The position numbers and the translations under genes are program-made. The notes beneath the pieces were generated by a model that had not been told where the DNA came from, searched no databases, and saw only the letters and a program-made list of their open reading frames with translations. From assembly GCA_014885115.2 (NCBI GenBank), contig WKLE02005018.1, positions 1 through 12,734 of the forward strand: 12,734 nt of DNA, given 5' to 3'. This DNA comes from Asterionellopsis glacialis (Eukaryota > Bacillariophyta > Plagiogrammaphyceae > Rhaphoneidales > Asterionellopsidaceae). Numbering within the stretch: position 1 is the stretch's first letter; the number at the start of each line of letters is the position of its first letter. Below are positions 1-7,222 of the stretch, piece after piece.

Positions 1-325
1 CAAATGAACCACTGACCAACAAATCGTCTCGAGACGCAAGCGTAAAAATCGACCCTTTGTGTGGCGAAGATACAAGACTGCTATCCTCCCCGAAGGGCAT
101 CTCCCAAAATCGAATGGCACCCTTGTCGTGTCCTGTTGTAGCTAATAATTGCAATGGTTTATCCCCAGAATTTGATGACGAAACTTCCACATGAGATATC
201 GCAAGCACACTTTTGGAAGGAATTGCTTGCCATGATTTATGAAGTTGTAGTGCAAGAACATCACGGTTGCAACACATGAGCAGAGTTGTTCGCAGATAAC
301 TAACAAGCCGACCAGCCCTCGTCAT
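1..325 (-). CDS. WD40-repeat protein, N-terminal part, cut by left edge
   Basis: The minus strand is open from the ATG at 325-323 to the window edge, giving 108 visible residues. Two WD-repeat signatures are seen: LLATTGHDKGAIRFWEM (the LATxGxDxxIRxW pattern) followed by GSIFTLASRDDLLVSGSF (the start of the next blade). WD40 proteins fold as beta-propellers that hold protein complexes together. The order 'LHKSWQAI ... LLAT.G.D..IR.W' reminds me of the Utp13/TBL3 family of the rRNA-processing small-subunit processome, but too little is visible to name it. The frame stays open upstream of the first Met to a stop at 406-404. That stretch (ending EGHLYHTIK) fits as an earlier propeller strand, so the true start may lie in an upstream exon. 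The 3' end is outside the window. WD40 call sure; family and start unsure. Confidence 0.72.
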   Translation of the reverse strand, partial: MTRAGRLVSYLRTTLLMCCNRDVLALQLHKSWQAIPSKSVLAISHVEVSSSNSGDKPLQLLATTGHDKGAIRFWEMPFGEDSSLVSSPHKGSIFTLASRDDLLVSGSF

Positions 326-1070
326 CTTGATTGTATGGTATAAATGACCTTCTTGCAATATATGGTCAAATGGAAGTATTGTGTGTGTCAAGTTCCAAGA
401 ATTTTACCATTGTGACAAGTTGGTCATGGTGCATCATCATGATGGTCTGATCAGTAGCCGGTTCAATAATGATGATGTGGTGTTTTGACCAGACCGACTT
501 AAAAAGATTTTGTATAATTAGAGTTCGAAATATTCTAAAAGGTTTACAGAACGAAGGTGAGTGACAAGTCCATGAAAAGACTTTCAGTAGTCTTTTAGTA
601 CGAAAAACGACGCAACACAATCTCAAAACCAACACAATCAAGGTACAAAAAAATACATCATTTACTCTCTAAACCTCTTCATTTGAGAAGAGTTTGCATC
701 AAGACATGGCACAATAATAAAAAATAAATTCAAAGAACTCATCATCTTAAAAAAAAATGGTATAAAATTATTACTTGAGTTTAGTCTACAATATTTTCTC
801 TTTTTTGCTTTACTTTCGTTTCTTCTATGTGGACAACTTTTGTTCGATTTTTAGCTATCGTCACGATATGTTATCTTTTCATACAGACTATACATTTTAC
901 AATCGTGTGTCGATTCGTGCTTGCATGTTTCGTCTTGTTTTCCTCTCCTAACATGGTCCTTCCAGTAGCTGAGTGATGCTTCCACTCTGGCGATATATTT
1001 TGGGCTGAGCACCATGAGTCGCAGTTCAAGCAGTGAGTACAACAGGGAAGCTAACTTACATGCACTGTCT
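326..1070. other. Noncoding spacer between WD40 gene and coiled-coil gene
   Basis: I see no convincing complete gene here. The strand is AT-rich, with A and T runs around 715-760. Because both flanking genes are on the minus strand, this stretch should hold the 3' UTR of the coiled-coil gene and the promoter, and possibly a short 5' exon, of the WD40 gene. A minus-strand splice donor GTAAGT occurs at 1059-1054, 11 nt after the coiled-coil gene's stop. It could mark a 3' UTR intron ending at CAG near 1005 or 987. Confidence 0.5.
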
Positions 1071-1574
1071 TTATATTTCTGCAAGACGATTAGGTGCTGA
1101 ACAGCAGTGCAGAAATGGTTGATTCCTACCCTGATTCCTACCCTTTGTGGGTGATGATGGCGTTCTTCCTGATTTTTTTGGTGATCTGGGTGATTGGAAT
1201 AGTTTTGCACTGAGACGAAAACCTGTGCGGCGTTTGTTACTTTGGTGATCTGAAGTTGTACCTGTTTTTCCTGATCCAATGAAAGGCTTCGCTGATGCAG
1301 AGTCTATTGAATGATTCAAGCGATTGCTCGCCAAAACAGTTGTAGCCTCCGATGAAACTGAAAAAAGACAATCTTCAGATTCGATACGTCTCTGTTTTTG
1401 CATCTTCAACCTTCGAATCTCTTCTTGAGCTTCACTCAACTTCCTTCTCAGAACTTCATTTTCACGTTGCAAATTGCGATTTTCAACGTCCATGATTTCC
1501 TTCATACAACCAAATGTTCTTTCTAAATCTGTTCCAAGCCACGAGTCTGCGGTGCTACTATTACGAGGCGGCAT
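1071..1574 (-). CDS. Small coiled-coil protein with basic SP-rich tail, unknown function
   Basis: A 167-residue ORF from the ATG at 1574 (A at -3). I do not recognise the family. Residues about 28-62 form a charged heptad-like helix (ENRNLQRENEVLRRKLSEAQ and onward), typical of a dimerising coiled coil. No basic DNA-contact region precedes it, so it is not a canonical bZIP factor. Residues about 113-145 are rich in Arg, Lys, Ser and Pro and contain SPKK and SPTK, which match the S/T-P-x-K/R sites of cyclin-dependent kinases. This hints at a nuclear, cell-cycle-regulated protein, by inference only. Near the C-terminus GRNQ occurs twice, from a 12-bp tandem duplication that keeps the frame. An ORF in another frame (1279-851) overlaps the tail, so the 3' gene model may be spliced differently. 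Real gene likely; exact 3' end unsure. Confidence 0.55.
   Translation of the reverse strand: MPPRNSSTADSWLGTDLERTFGCMKEIMDVENRNLQRENEVLRRKLSEAQEEIRRLKMQKQRRIESEDCLFSVSSEATTVLASNRLNHSIDSASAKPFIGSGKTGTTSDHQSNKRRTGFRLSAKLFQSPRSPKKSGRTPSSPTKGRNQGRNQPFLHCCSAPNRLAEI
1121..1144. repeat. 12-bp tandem duplication within coiled-coil gene
   Basis: GATTCCTACCCT occurs twice back to back (1121-1132 and 1133-1144). On the minus strand this duplicates four codons and gives GRNQGRNQ in the protein. The unit is a multiple of three, so the frame is kept, which weakly supports the ORF being translated. Confidence 0.9.
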
Positions 1575-1883
1575 CCTATTCTTGTAACAATTTGTGACTT
1601 GCTTTTGAGTTGATCGAAGAAGTTGAATTTCGTTTTGTAGAACTATAGTCTTGGTTTATGCCAATCCAAGAATTGAAAACTTCTCGTCACTAGTCAGTGG
1701 GAGTCGATCGATCGTGTTTTTCACTTTGTGAAGACCCAAGATGCCCTGCATTATTCGTTTATCGGTTTTTTGTTAGTTGCGGCGGCAGTTTAAGTTCCGA
1801 GACTCCGTAGAGCTTTACGAGTTCGGCAAACGGTAGAAAACGGTATTTTTCGCTGCTGGCGAATCGTGTGTTAGGTACTTGCT

Positions 1884-1893
1884 TACCTGGTAC
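1884..1893. repeat. TACCWGGTA near-palindrome, copy 1
   Basis: TACCTGGTAC in noncoding DNA about 310 bp upstream of the coiled-coil gene's start. It belongs to a set of seven copies of the dyad 9-mer TACCWGGTA in the window. The function is unknown; a binding site or a remnant of a dispersed repeat is possible. Confidence 0.6.
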
Positions 1894-2114
1894 TATTCCT
1901 TCTGTACGTAGGACCTTAATGAGGGTAGGTTCTTCCATCTTTATAATAAGTACAAGGTCCCTTACTTTGGTATGTAAGATATGTAGGACTACCGTACCAG
2001 AGACAATAGAAGTCTACCTTGGCACTTGTACCAATCTTACCTCGTAATACAAAAACATCGAACCAAAAACATATCGAGTCTTCTCAAATCTAGCGTTTGT
2101 AGTATATATCTTAC

Positions 2115-2131
2115 GTACCAGGTACCAGGTA
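2115..2131. repeat. TACCWGGTA near-palindrome, copies 2 and 3 (overlapping)
   Basis: GTACCAGGTACCAGGTA holds two overlapping copies of TACCAGGTA (2116-2124 and 2123-2131) sharing two bases. It is also a short tandem repeat of the 7-mer GTACCAG. It is the densest site of this motif in the window. Confidence 0.65.
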
Positions 2132-2826
2132 TTGTGCACCCAATATGAAATATATTTAATTCTTTTTTGAATGTGTATTTGGATGAAACAAGTCCCACGA
2201 TCACCCATCCACGAACCGGGAGTTGCTGCTTCACTCCGCCCTTGCTCATCCCGAGTCCCGACAGAAAGGGAGGTCCAATGTTTGATGATAATTTTTTTTG
2301 TGCTCATCACCCACCGTCTAACCGACATCCGTCAATTGTGTCCAAGACAGGCCCACCAATCTCTCGTGTCCATCATCATCACCATTACGAATCTCAAATC
2401 TAAAGTCTCACATCTTTTTTAGTAGTCGTCTTAACCATGACGTGACGACACAACACCACTCAACGATGGTAGTCCTTCCACATACAAAGAGATGTTATGA
2501 GTAAGGGTATATATGATATAGTTTTAAAGTTAGGAAAAGTTGTTCTCTAGTGTCATATATCTTATATATCGACATACACGAAGAAAAACTGAAGTAATCT
2601 GGTTTAGGCGAACTTCCTAACTTTTGAAACGATGGCCAGCCCATGAGAACAATATAAATATTGATGGGAATCAAAAACAAAACGTAAGTGCACAATAAAA
2701 TTCAAAAGATGAAGGCTACTTGGCGGTAGTAATACACCGGAGCTCAATTGCTTTTCTTTCAAGATTTGCTTCAAGGCATTTCTTCTCAGTGAAATAAAAG
2801 CCCAGACACTCTGGAATATGAACGGT

Positions 2827-2979
2827 TTACTTGAGAGTGATTCTTTGCCGGCGTTTTGCTGGTTTTCGTTCTCTTGTACGCTCGCTGTCCTTAAGGCTGT
2901 TTCCATGATGTTGTTCTTGCAAAAGAATATCATCGGAACGTACTATATGTGCTTCTCCTATTGGAATCATACGAGTCAT
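2827..2979 (-). CDS. Doubtful 50-residue ORF, basic C-terminus
   Basis: The minus strand from the ATG at 2979 encodes 50 residues beginning MTRMIPIGEAHIVRSDDILL and ending in a Lys/Arg-rich tail (ERTRERKPAKRRQR). The composition is more protein-like than the other short frames here, but no family is recognised and a second ORF (2933-2604) overlaps it in another frame. The sequence GTAAAC overlapping the stop could be a splice donor. It may be an exon, a relic or chance. Confidence 0.15.
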   Translation of the reverse strand: MTRMIPIGEAHIVRSDDILLQEQHHGNSLKDSERTRERKPAKRRQRITLK

Positions 2980-3170
2980 AACGGCGATATATCTTTTTGT
3001 TCAAAAGCAAAGGTGCTTACATTTTTATTTGTTTTACCTTTGTGATTCTATAAAGTATAGGGAATTCTACTCTGTCGAAAGTAAAAAAATATTTGCAAAA
3101 TTCTTGATGACTACAGTTGAAAGTCTTTGTCACTACTTCTCTAGTAGACAAGACGAGTAATCCCATAGCG

Positions 3171-3180
3171 TACCTGGTAC
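3171..3180. repeat. TACCWGGTA near-palindrome, copy 4
   Basis: TACCTGGTAC lies about 55 bp beyond the PIG-Q stop codon, so it is probably within or just after that gene's 3' UTR. It is identical over 10 bases to the copies at 1884 and 9303. Confidence 0.6.
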
Positions 3181-3233
3181 CTTCCAGCAGAGCACCCCCC
3201 AGTCACCAGGGTATTTTTTTTAGTCAAAGAAAG

Positions 3234-5405
3234 TCATTTACTTTCTTTTGGGATATGAATATGTTTCAAGCACACTTCCAATATACTGCAAGGCTTTCCA
3301 CATATTATTTCACCAATCAAGGAAGGGATACTTGATAGGAGTGACTTGAAATAGTGAGATATGGCTTCTGATATTATTTCAGAGACACTCTGGGGAACCG
3401 CTTCCAATTTTCCACAGTCGCGTTTTGTAGGAGGTTCATTTGTAGCAGCATGCACCTTTGTGGCTGTAGCATCTAATACTAGTAACGCACTTTCTTCAAT
3501 ATAATTATCTAAATCCTTTGTTTCACAGTCTTGAATGAATACTTTCCTTGTAAACCAACTAGGATTTCGTATCCGAAGAATCACCGTACCAAGGGGAAAG
3601 TCCTGTACAAGGACGTACAGTATCCAAAGGGCCACATACATGGCATGAATGGTAAGGTTTAGGACGGTAAAGAACATGTAGTATACAAGTATTGTTGTAA
3701 AAATAAACAAGACAGCCGTAAATAGAATCATCCCCAAAAGTAATTGCATATAATCATAATCCATGGTATCGGTACGGTGTCGTAACACATTTTTCTTCTT
3801 TCCACGAAATAATCTCCATAACGATGACAAGAGGTATAATTGCCATTGATGTATGTGTTGAAAGACAGTGACAAAGCAATATATATGAACTGTTACCATG
3901 CGGAGAATATCAAAGACAAATGCAATCATGGTCAAGAATCCAAATGTACACCCAATACATCCAATCCCCATGAGTAACAATTGTTGCGACGATGGAATCG
4001 TTGCTGCTGTGGTTATCTCCGTCATAGATACTATACCTCCTCCTATAGCATCCAACAATGTAAGGATGGACGAAGTCATAAAGTCATGAAGATTGAGTAG
4101 AAATGATATTTGTGTACCCATACTTTGCGTCAATGCCACATTTAATTTGAATCCAACGGGGAATGTTTCTAACCAACCAATGTTATTACGGAGCATTTTC
4201 ATGTGAAAGAAATCCCATATTGTTTTGAAAATTTGTTGCACGACATCGACATGGTAAATCACAAGAAACCCAACGACCAAACCCAAGATACCATCCAGTG
4301 CGATAGATGTTTGTGTTTCATAGAAACGAATACATTGACGAGCCATCCTATCTCGAGGGGCGTACCATGGACCTGACGATTTCTGAGGAGTATTACTATT
4401 GTGATGATGTCTCCATATTGATGACGATTCAAATGAATTACTCAATAGTAATAATCGGAAGAAACCAAGTAAACCTGAAAAGGGTTGAAGAAAGGGTGGT
4501 CGTGATTGTTCTCCTCTACTACTATGAATCGCCAAAAGTGAATTTTGTAGCAGACAAGAGATGGATGATGTGTCTGTCATTTCATCTACTGGCGGTCTTG
4601 TGTTGTGGTTCTGTACGACCTCAAACGTTACATTTCTTGGTTCTATTTTGTTCTTTGAATTGTTCACAAGTTCGTTTTGGAGTGATTCAAAAATTTCATG
4701 TCCTTCATTGAGCCGTACCAAAATCTTTTCAAAGCCAGTACAGGGTTGTTGTACATGACTATCCTCAAGAACCATAGTAGCACTTTGATAAGTATTCCAC
4801 GGAAAACAATGTCGAAAATGTGAAAGATTCTCACAAGGATCATAAAGTAGTAACTGCTGCTGTTGGTCGTCATTCTCATTCTCATGTTCATCTCGCCACC
4901 ATGGTCCATATGGAGTTGGGATTATTTCTGACAGTTGATGTTTGGACACAGATTTTTTTTCTGTGGCTTCTGCTTTCCATACACCTATGATTTTAATTTG
5001 ACCATGACAAATACATCTTATGCAATGCTGTCGACAAGAATTCGTTTCATTATTGTCACTGTCAATATTATTATTGACAGAATCACACGCATATTGCTTG
5101 GCCCATTTGTCAACGAGTTGTCGAATTTCATTTTCATCCTTCCATTGAAGTTTATCTTTGGGAATTATACCAATACAAATGGTAGTACGATTTTTGTAAT
5201 AGTTTCGTTTGTTGTTGGCGGCTATGGATTGTGTTGCTGTCGTTGTCGTATCTGTAATTTTCAAGTCATTTGAATCATCATCAATGTCATCCCATCCTAA
5301 AATATATCCAGGTTTATCTAATACTGAGTATTCTTCATCCTTTTGTAGTCCAGGAATGCTGTAACTCGTACGTGTTGGCCACAAAAGTACCGATGAACTT
5401 GTCAT
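3234..5405 (-). CDS. PIGQ: PIG-Q/Gpi1, subunit of GPI N-acetylglucosaminyltransferase
   Basis: A single-exon, 723-residue ORF from the ATG at 5405 (A at -3). PIG-Q/Gpi1 belongs to the ER-membrane complex that moves GlcNAc from UDP-GlcNAc to phosphatidylinositol, the first step of GPI-anchor synthesis, and it helps hold PIG-A, PIG-C and PIG-H together. The Gpi1 domain is seen at about residues 355-615: WLETFPVGFKLN (411-422), then NVLRHRTDTMDYDYMQLLLG and the following hydrophobic run (539-575), matching the family's 'R.DS..YDLDQLLLGT.LFT' block, then QDFPLGTVILRI (601-612). Likely membrane helices lie at about 368-388, 475-500, 555-580 and 585-602. A late SLIGEIICGKP (695-705) resembles the family's C-terminal GEL/GEI segment. 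The N-terminal 350 residues are poorly conserved, Asn/Asp/Gln-rich, with a Cys cluster at 124-133. Human and yeast proteins are of similar size (about 600-760). It shares a 427-bp divergent promoter with RFC2. Confidence 0.9.
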   Translation of the reverse strand: MTSSSVLLWPTRTSYSIPGLQKDEEYSVLDKPGYILGWDDIDDDSNDLKITDTTTTATQSIAANNKRNYYKNRTTICIGIIPKDKLQWKDENEIRQLVDKWAKQYACDSVNNNIDSDNNETNSCRQHCIRCICHGQIKIIGVWKAEATEKKSVSKHQLSEIIPTPYGPWWRDEHENENDDQQQQLLLYDPCENLSHFRHCFPWNTYQSATMVLEDSHVQQPCTGFEKILVRLNEGHEIFESLQNELVNNSKNKIEPRNVTFEVVQNHNTRPPVDEMTDTSSISCLLQNSLLAIHSSRGEQSRPPFLQPFSGLLGFFRLLLLSNSFESSSIWRHHHNSNTPQKSSGPWYAPRDRMARQCIRFYETQTSIALDGILGLVVGFLVIYHVDVVQQIFKTIWDFFHMKMLRNNIGWLETFPVGFKLNVALTQSMGTQISFLLNLHDFMTSSILTLLDAIGGGIVSMTEITTAATIPSSQQLLLMGIGCIGCTFGFLTMIAFVFDILRMVTVHIYCFVTVFQHIHQWQLYLLSSLWRLFRGKKKNVLRHRTDTMDYDYMQLLLGMILFTAVLFIFTTILVYYMFFTVLNLTIHAMYVALWILYVLVQDFPLGTVILRIRNPSWFTRKVFIQDCETKDLDNYIEESALLVLDATATKVHAATNEPPTKRDCGKLEAVPQSVSEIISEAISHYFKSLLSSIPSLIGEIICGKPCSILEVCLKHIHIPKESK

Positions 5406-5552
5406 GGTTCATTTATTTATCTGCACATGGTTTGTGTGGAGTGTGATGGTTGTTATGCAGTGTTAGCTTGAGAGTTCACTTTTCTTCACCCCTAATAGGT
5501 AGTCCATCCAACAGGTGAGGAGTGGTAGTGAGCATTGTTACTAAAACTCTCC

Positions 5553-5591
5553 CTCTCTACTACTAGAGAGAGACTCTACTAGAGTAGAGAG
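5553..5591. repeat. Nested CT/GA inverted repeats in the divergent promoter
   Basis: CTCTCTACT (5553-5561) pairs with AGTAGAGAG (5583-5591). Alternatively CTCTCTA (5553-5559) pairs with TAGAGAG (5564-5570), while ACTCTA and TAGAGT (5573-5578 and 5580-5585) form an almost gapless palindrome. The element can therefore fold as one long stem or two short hairpins. It may bind GAGA-type factors or be a microsatellite-derived structure. Confidence 0.7.
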
Positions 5592-5668
5592 AGAGACAAT
5601 TTTGAAATTTCTGCATTCATCTTGCCAATACATTTTGGACGTAACCTTCTACAGAAAATCTTGAAAAA

Positions 5669-5676
5669 GGCGCGCC
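5669..5676. promoter_or_regulatory. GGCGCGCC element, possible E2F-like site upstream of RFC2
   Basis: This is a perfect 8-bp GC palindrome flanked by A and T runs, about 157 bp upstream of the RFC2 start. E2F/DP sites have the core TTTSGCGC, and replication genes including RFC subunits often carry them in plants and animals. The flank here (ATGGCGCG on the minus strand) matches only partly, so the assignment is tentative. Confidence 0.35.
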
Positions 5677-5832
5677 ATTTTTCTCAGTACGAGTCTTTGA
5701 GGAGGAATCCGACACATCTCGGGGAGACCAGGTTGCGACAGAGTAGAAGTAGTCCTAGAGAACCAAAGACGAACAAGAGAACATCATCGTATCTGTAAAG
5801 CACCAAGAGACTACAGCACAACTGCCACGACC

Positions 5833-7001
5833 ATGACCACAACTACGGCTGCTAAAGATAGTAGCACTACAACTAATTTAAAACGCAAGAAAGCATCGTC
5901 CAGCAGTGGTGGTGGAGGATATGATGTACCATGGGTAGAACGCTATCGCCCACAAACCCTGGATGATGTTGTAGGAAATGAAGAAACCCTAGTACGATTG
6001 CGTGCTATTGCCGATGATGGAAACATGCCTAATCTCATTCTTTGTGGTCCACCAGGGACTGGAAAAACAACAAGTGTACATGCACTTGCCAGACAATTAC
6101 TTGGATCATCGTATAGCAATGGTGTATTAGAATTAAATGCATCCGATGCAAGAGGTATTGATGTAAGTGGTATTTTATAGATATTTTGTGCTTCATTAGC
6201 TTGAAACACTGCATAATTCTGACTCTCTTTTTTCCTTTTTTTCCCGACCGCATTGAAAATACAAATGATGTATAATACACATAGGTTGTTCGTAATAAAA
6301 TTAAAGGTTTCGCCATGAATAAGGTTAGTTTACCTACCGGACGTCATAAAATTATTATTTTAGATGAAGCCGACAGTATGACAAGTGCCGCACAACAGGC
6401 CTTGCGTCGTACCATGGAAATTTATTCCAACACAACGCGTTTCGCCTTGGCATGTAACATTTCGACTAAAATTATTGAACCTATACAAAGTCGTGCCGCT
6501 ATTCTGCGGTACAGTCGACTCAGTGATGAACAAATCTTGACACGATTACGGGAAGTATGTGAAATGGAACAAGTGAGTTATACTGCGGATGGATTGGAGG
6601 CCATTATCTTTACCGCCGAAGGTGATATGCGTAACGCACTGAATAATCTTCAAGCGACACATTCTGGATTTGGTCACATTAACCAAAGCAATGTCTTTAA
6701 AGTTTGCGATCAACCACACCCTACCACTGTACGAGCTATTATTGAACACTGTGTCAAGGGTGAAACCAAACCTGCTACCGATCGTGTCCGTGCCCTGTGG
6801 GGATCTGGATACAGTTGCAGTGATATTATTGGGACCCTTTTCAAAGTTGTCAAGGCACATGATATGCCAGAAGCACTCAAATTGGAATTTTTACGTGAAG
6901 TTGGATTTGCTCATATGAAGATTGCCGATGGTGTGAATACGTTGTTACAACTTTTAGGATTAGTTGGACGATTATGTCAAAAGGTAAATGTTGAATCGTA
7001 A
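5833..7001 (+). CDS. RFC2: Replication factor C subunit 2 (yeast Rfc4), two exons
   Basis: Join 5833-6162 and 6285-7001, giving 348 residues (human RFC2 is 354). RFC is the AAA+ clamp loader that opens PCNA and places it on primed DNA at replication forks and repair sites in the nucleus. Seen: RFC box [18 protein letters not shown] (33-50), Walker A GPPGTGKT (72-79), NASDARGID (102-110), Walker B IIILDEAD (133-140), sensor-1 region FALACN (163-168), and the arginine-finger motif as SRA (179-181), where most subunits have [20 protein letters not shown] and [12 protein letters not shown] identify the RFC2 branch rather than RFC3, RFC4 or RFC5. The splice join restores RGID-VVRNKIK, exactly as in the family. 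The first 30 residues are Thr/Ser/Gly-rich with KRKK, a possible nuclear signal. Start has A at -3. Two AATAAA signals follow the stop. It is divergent from PIG-Q and convergent with the 500-residue gene. Confidence 0.97.
6163..6284 (+). other. Spliceosomal intron of RFC2 (122 bp)
   Basis: The donor is GTAAGT directly after the GAT codon at 6160-6162, and the acceptor is ACATAG just before GTT at 6285. CTGAC at 6219-6223 is a good branch-point candidate, followed by a pyrimidine tract to about 6244. The intron lies in phase 0. Without splicing, the first exon frame meets a stop at 6178-6180; with splicing, the conserved GIDVVRNKIK segment is restored. Confidence 0.95.
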
Positions 7002-7069
7002 TGGAAGGCACTACATCAAAACCAGAAGACTACAGTACCAAATCTAGTTATTTTGACAACATCACATGG

Positions 7070-7086
7070 AATAAATTAAAAATAAA
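7070..7086 (+). terminator. Polyadenylation signals after RFC2
   Basis: AATAAA occurs at 7070-7075 and again at 7081-7086, 69-85 bp after the RFC2 stop, in the 221-bp gap before the convergent neighbour's stop at 7223. Position and form fit a eukaryotic poly(A) signal, although diatom-like genomes do not always use AATAAA and the gap is AT-rich. Confidence 0.4.
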
Positions 7087-7222
7087 TACAGTTTAGGACA
7101 AAAACTCTGCAATAATACAATAACAGACTGTACTTCAACTTTCAAACTGGATTACTTTTTAAAATTGAAAATATGGTGGTCGTGTATGCGCATTCGTTAT
7201 TGTCCATTCTATATTCTGTTGT

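Larger units (their letters stand above)
1575..3233. other. Long spacer (1.66 kb) without a convincing gene
   Basis: Both flanking genes are on the minus strand, so this should contain the promoter of the coiled-coil gene near 1575 and the 3' UTR of PIG-Q near 3233. Short ORFs on both strands (for example 2014-2328 minus and 2167-2403 plus) overlap one another and show no domain, so they look like chance. What stands out is a cluster of GTACC/TACC words around 1870-2140 with three copies of the near-palindrome TACCWGGTA, and another copy at 3171-3179. An AATAAA-like signal on the minus strand (TTTATT at 3024-3029) lies about 205 bp after the PIG-Q stop and could serve polyadenylation. One 50-codon minus-strand ORF at 2979-2827 is listed separately. 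Confidence 0.5.
5406..5832. promoter_or_regulatory. Divergent promoter region between PIG-Q and RFC2
   Basis: The two start codons are 427 bp apart on opposite strands, so this segment must hold both promoters and both 5' UTRs. It contains a nested CT/GA inverted repeat (5553-5591) and a GGCGCGCC element (5669-5676) nearer RFC2. No canonical TATA box is obvious. Whether the two genes are co-regulated cannot be told from sequence. Confidence 0.75.

Noticed and set aside
366..641. 91-residue minus-strand ORF upstream of the WD40 gene
   Set aside because: Rich in Ile, His, Met and Phe from AT-rich DNA, no domain, and it overlaps the probable 5' end of the WD40 gene in another frame.
1389..1491. 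bZIP transcription factor call for the coiled-coil protein
   Set aside because: The heptad region lacks the preceding basic region with the conserved Asn and Arg of bZIP proteins.
2014..2403. ORFs on both strands (2014-2328 minus; 2167-2403 and 2171-2422 plus)
   Set aside because: They overlap each other on opposite strands, show no recognisable domain, and cover the GTACC-rich repeat cluster.
2495..2933. Minus-strand ORFs 2604-2933 and 2495-2695
   Set aside because: No family match; hydrophobic and irregular composition typical of chance frames. The nearby 50-codon frame was kept only as doubtful.
3898..5273. Several plus-strand ORFs (for example 4307-4711 and 4935-5273) and a minus ORF 4664-4909
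   Set aside because: They lie inside the PIG-Q coding sequence in other frames and are shadows of it.
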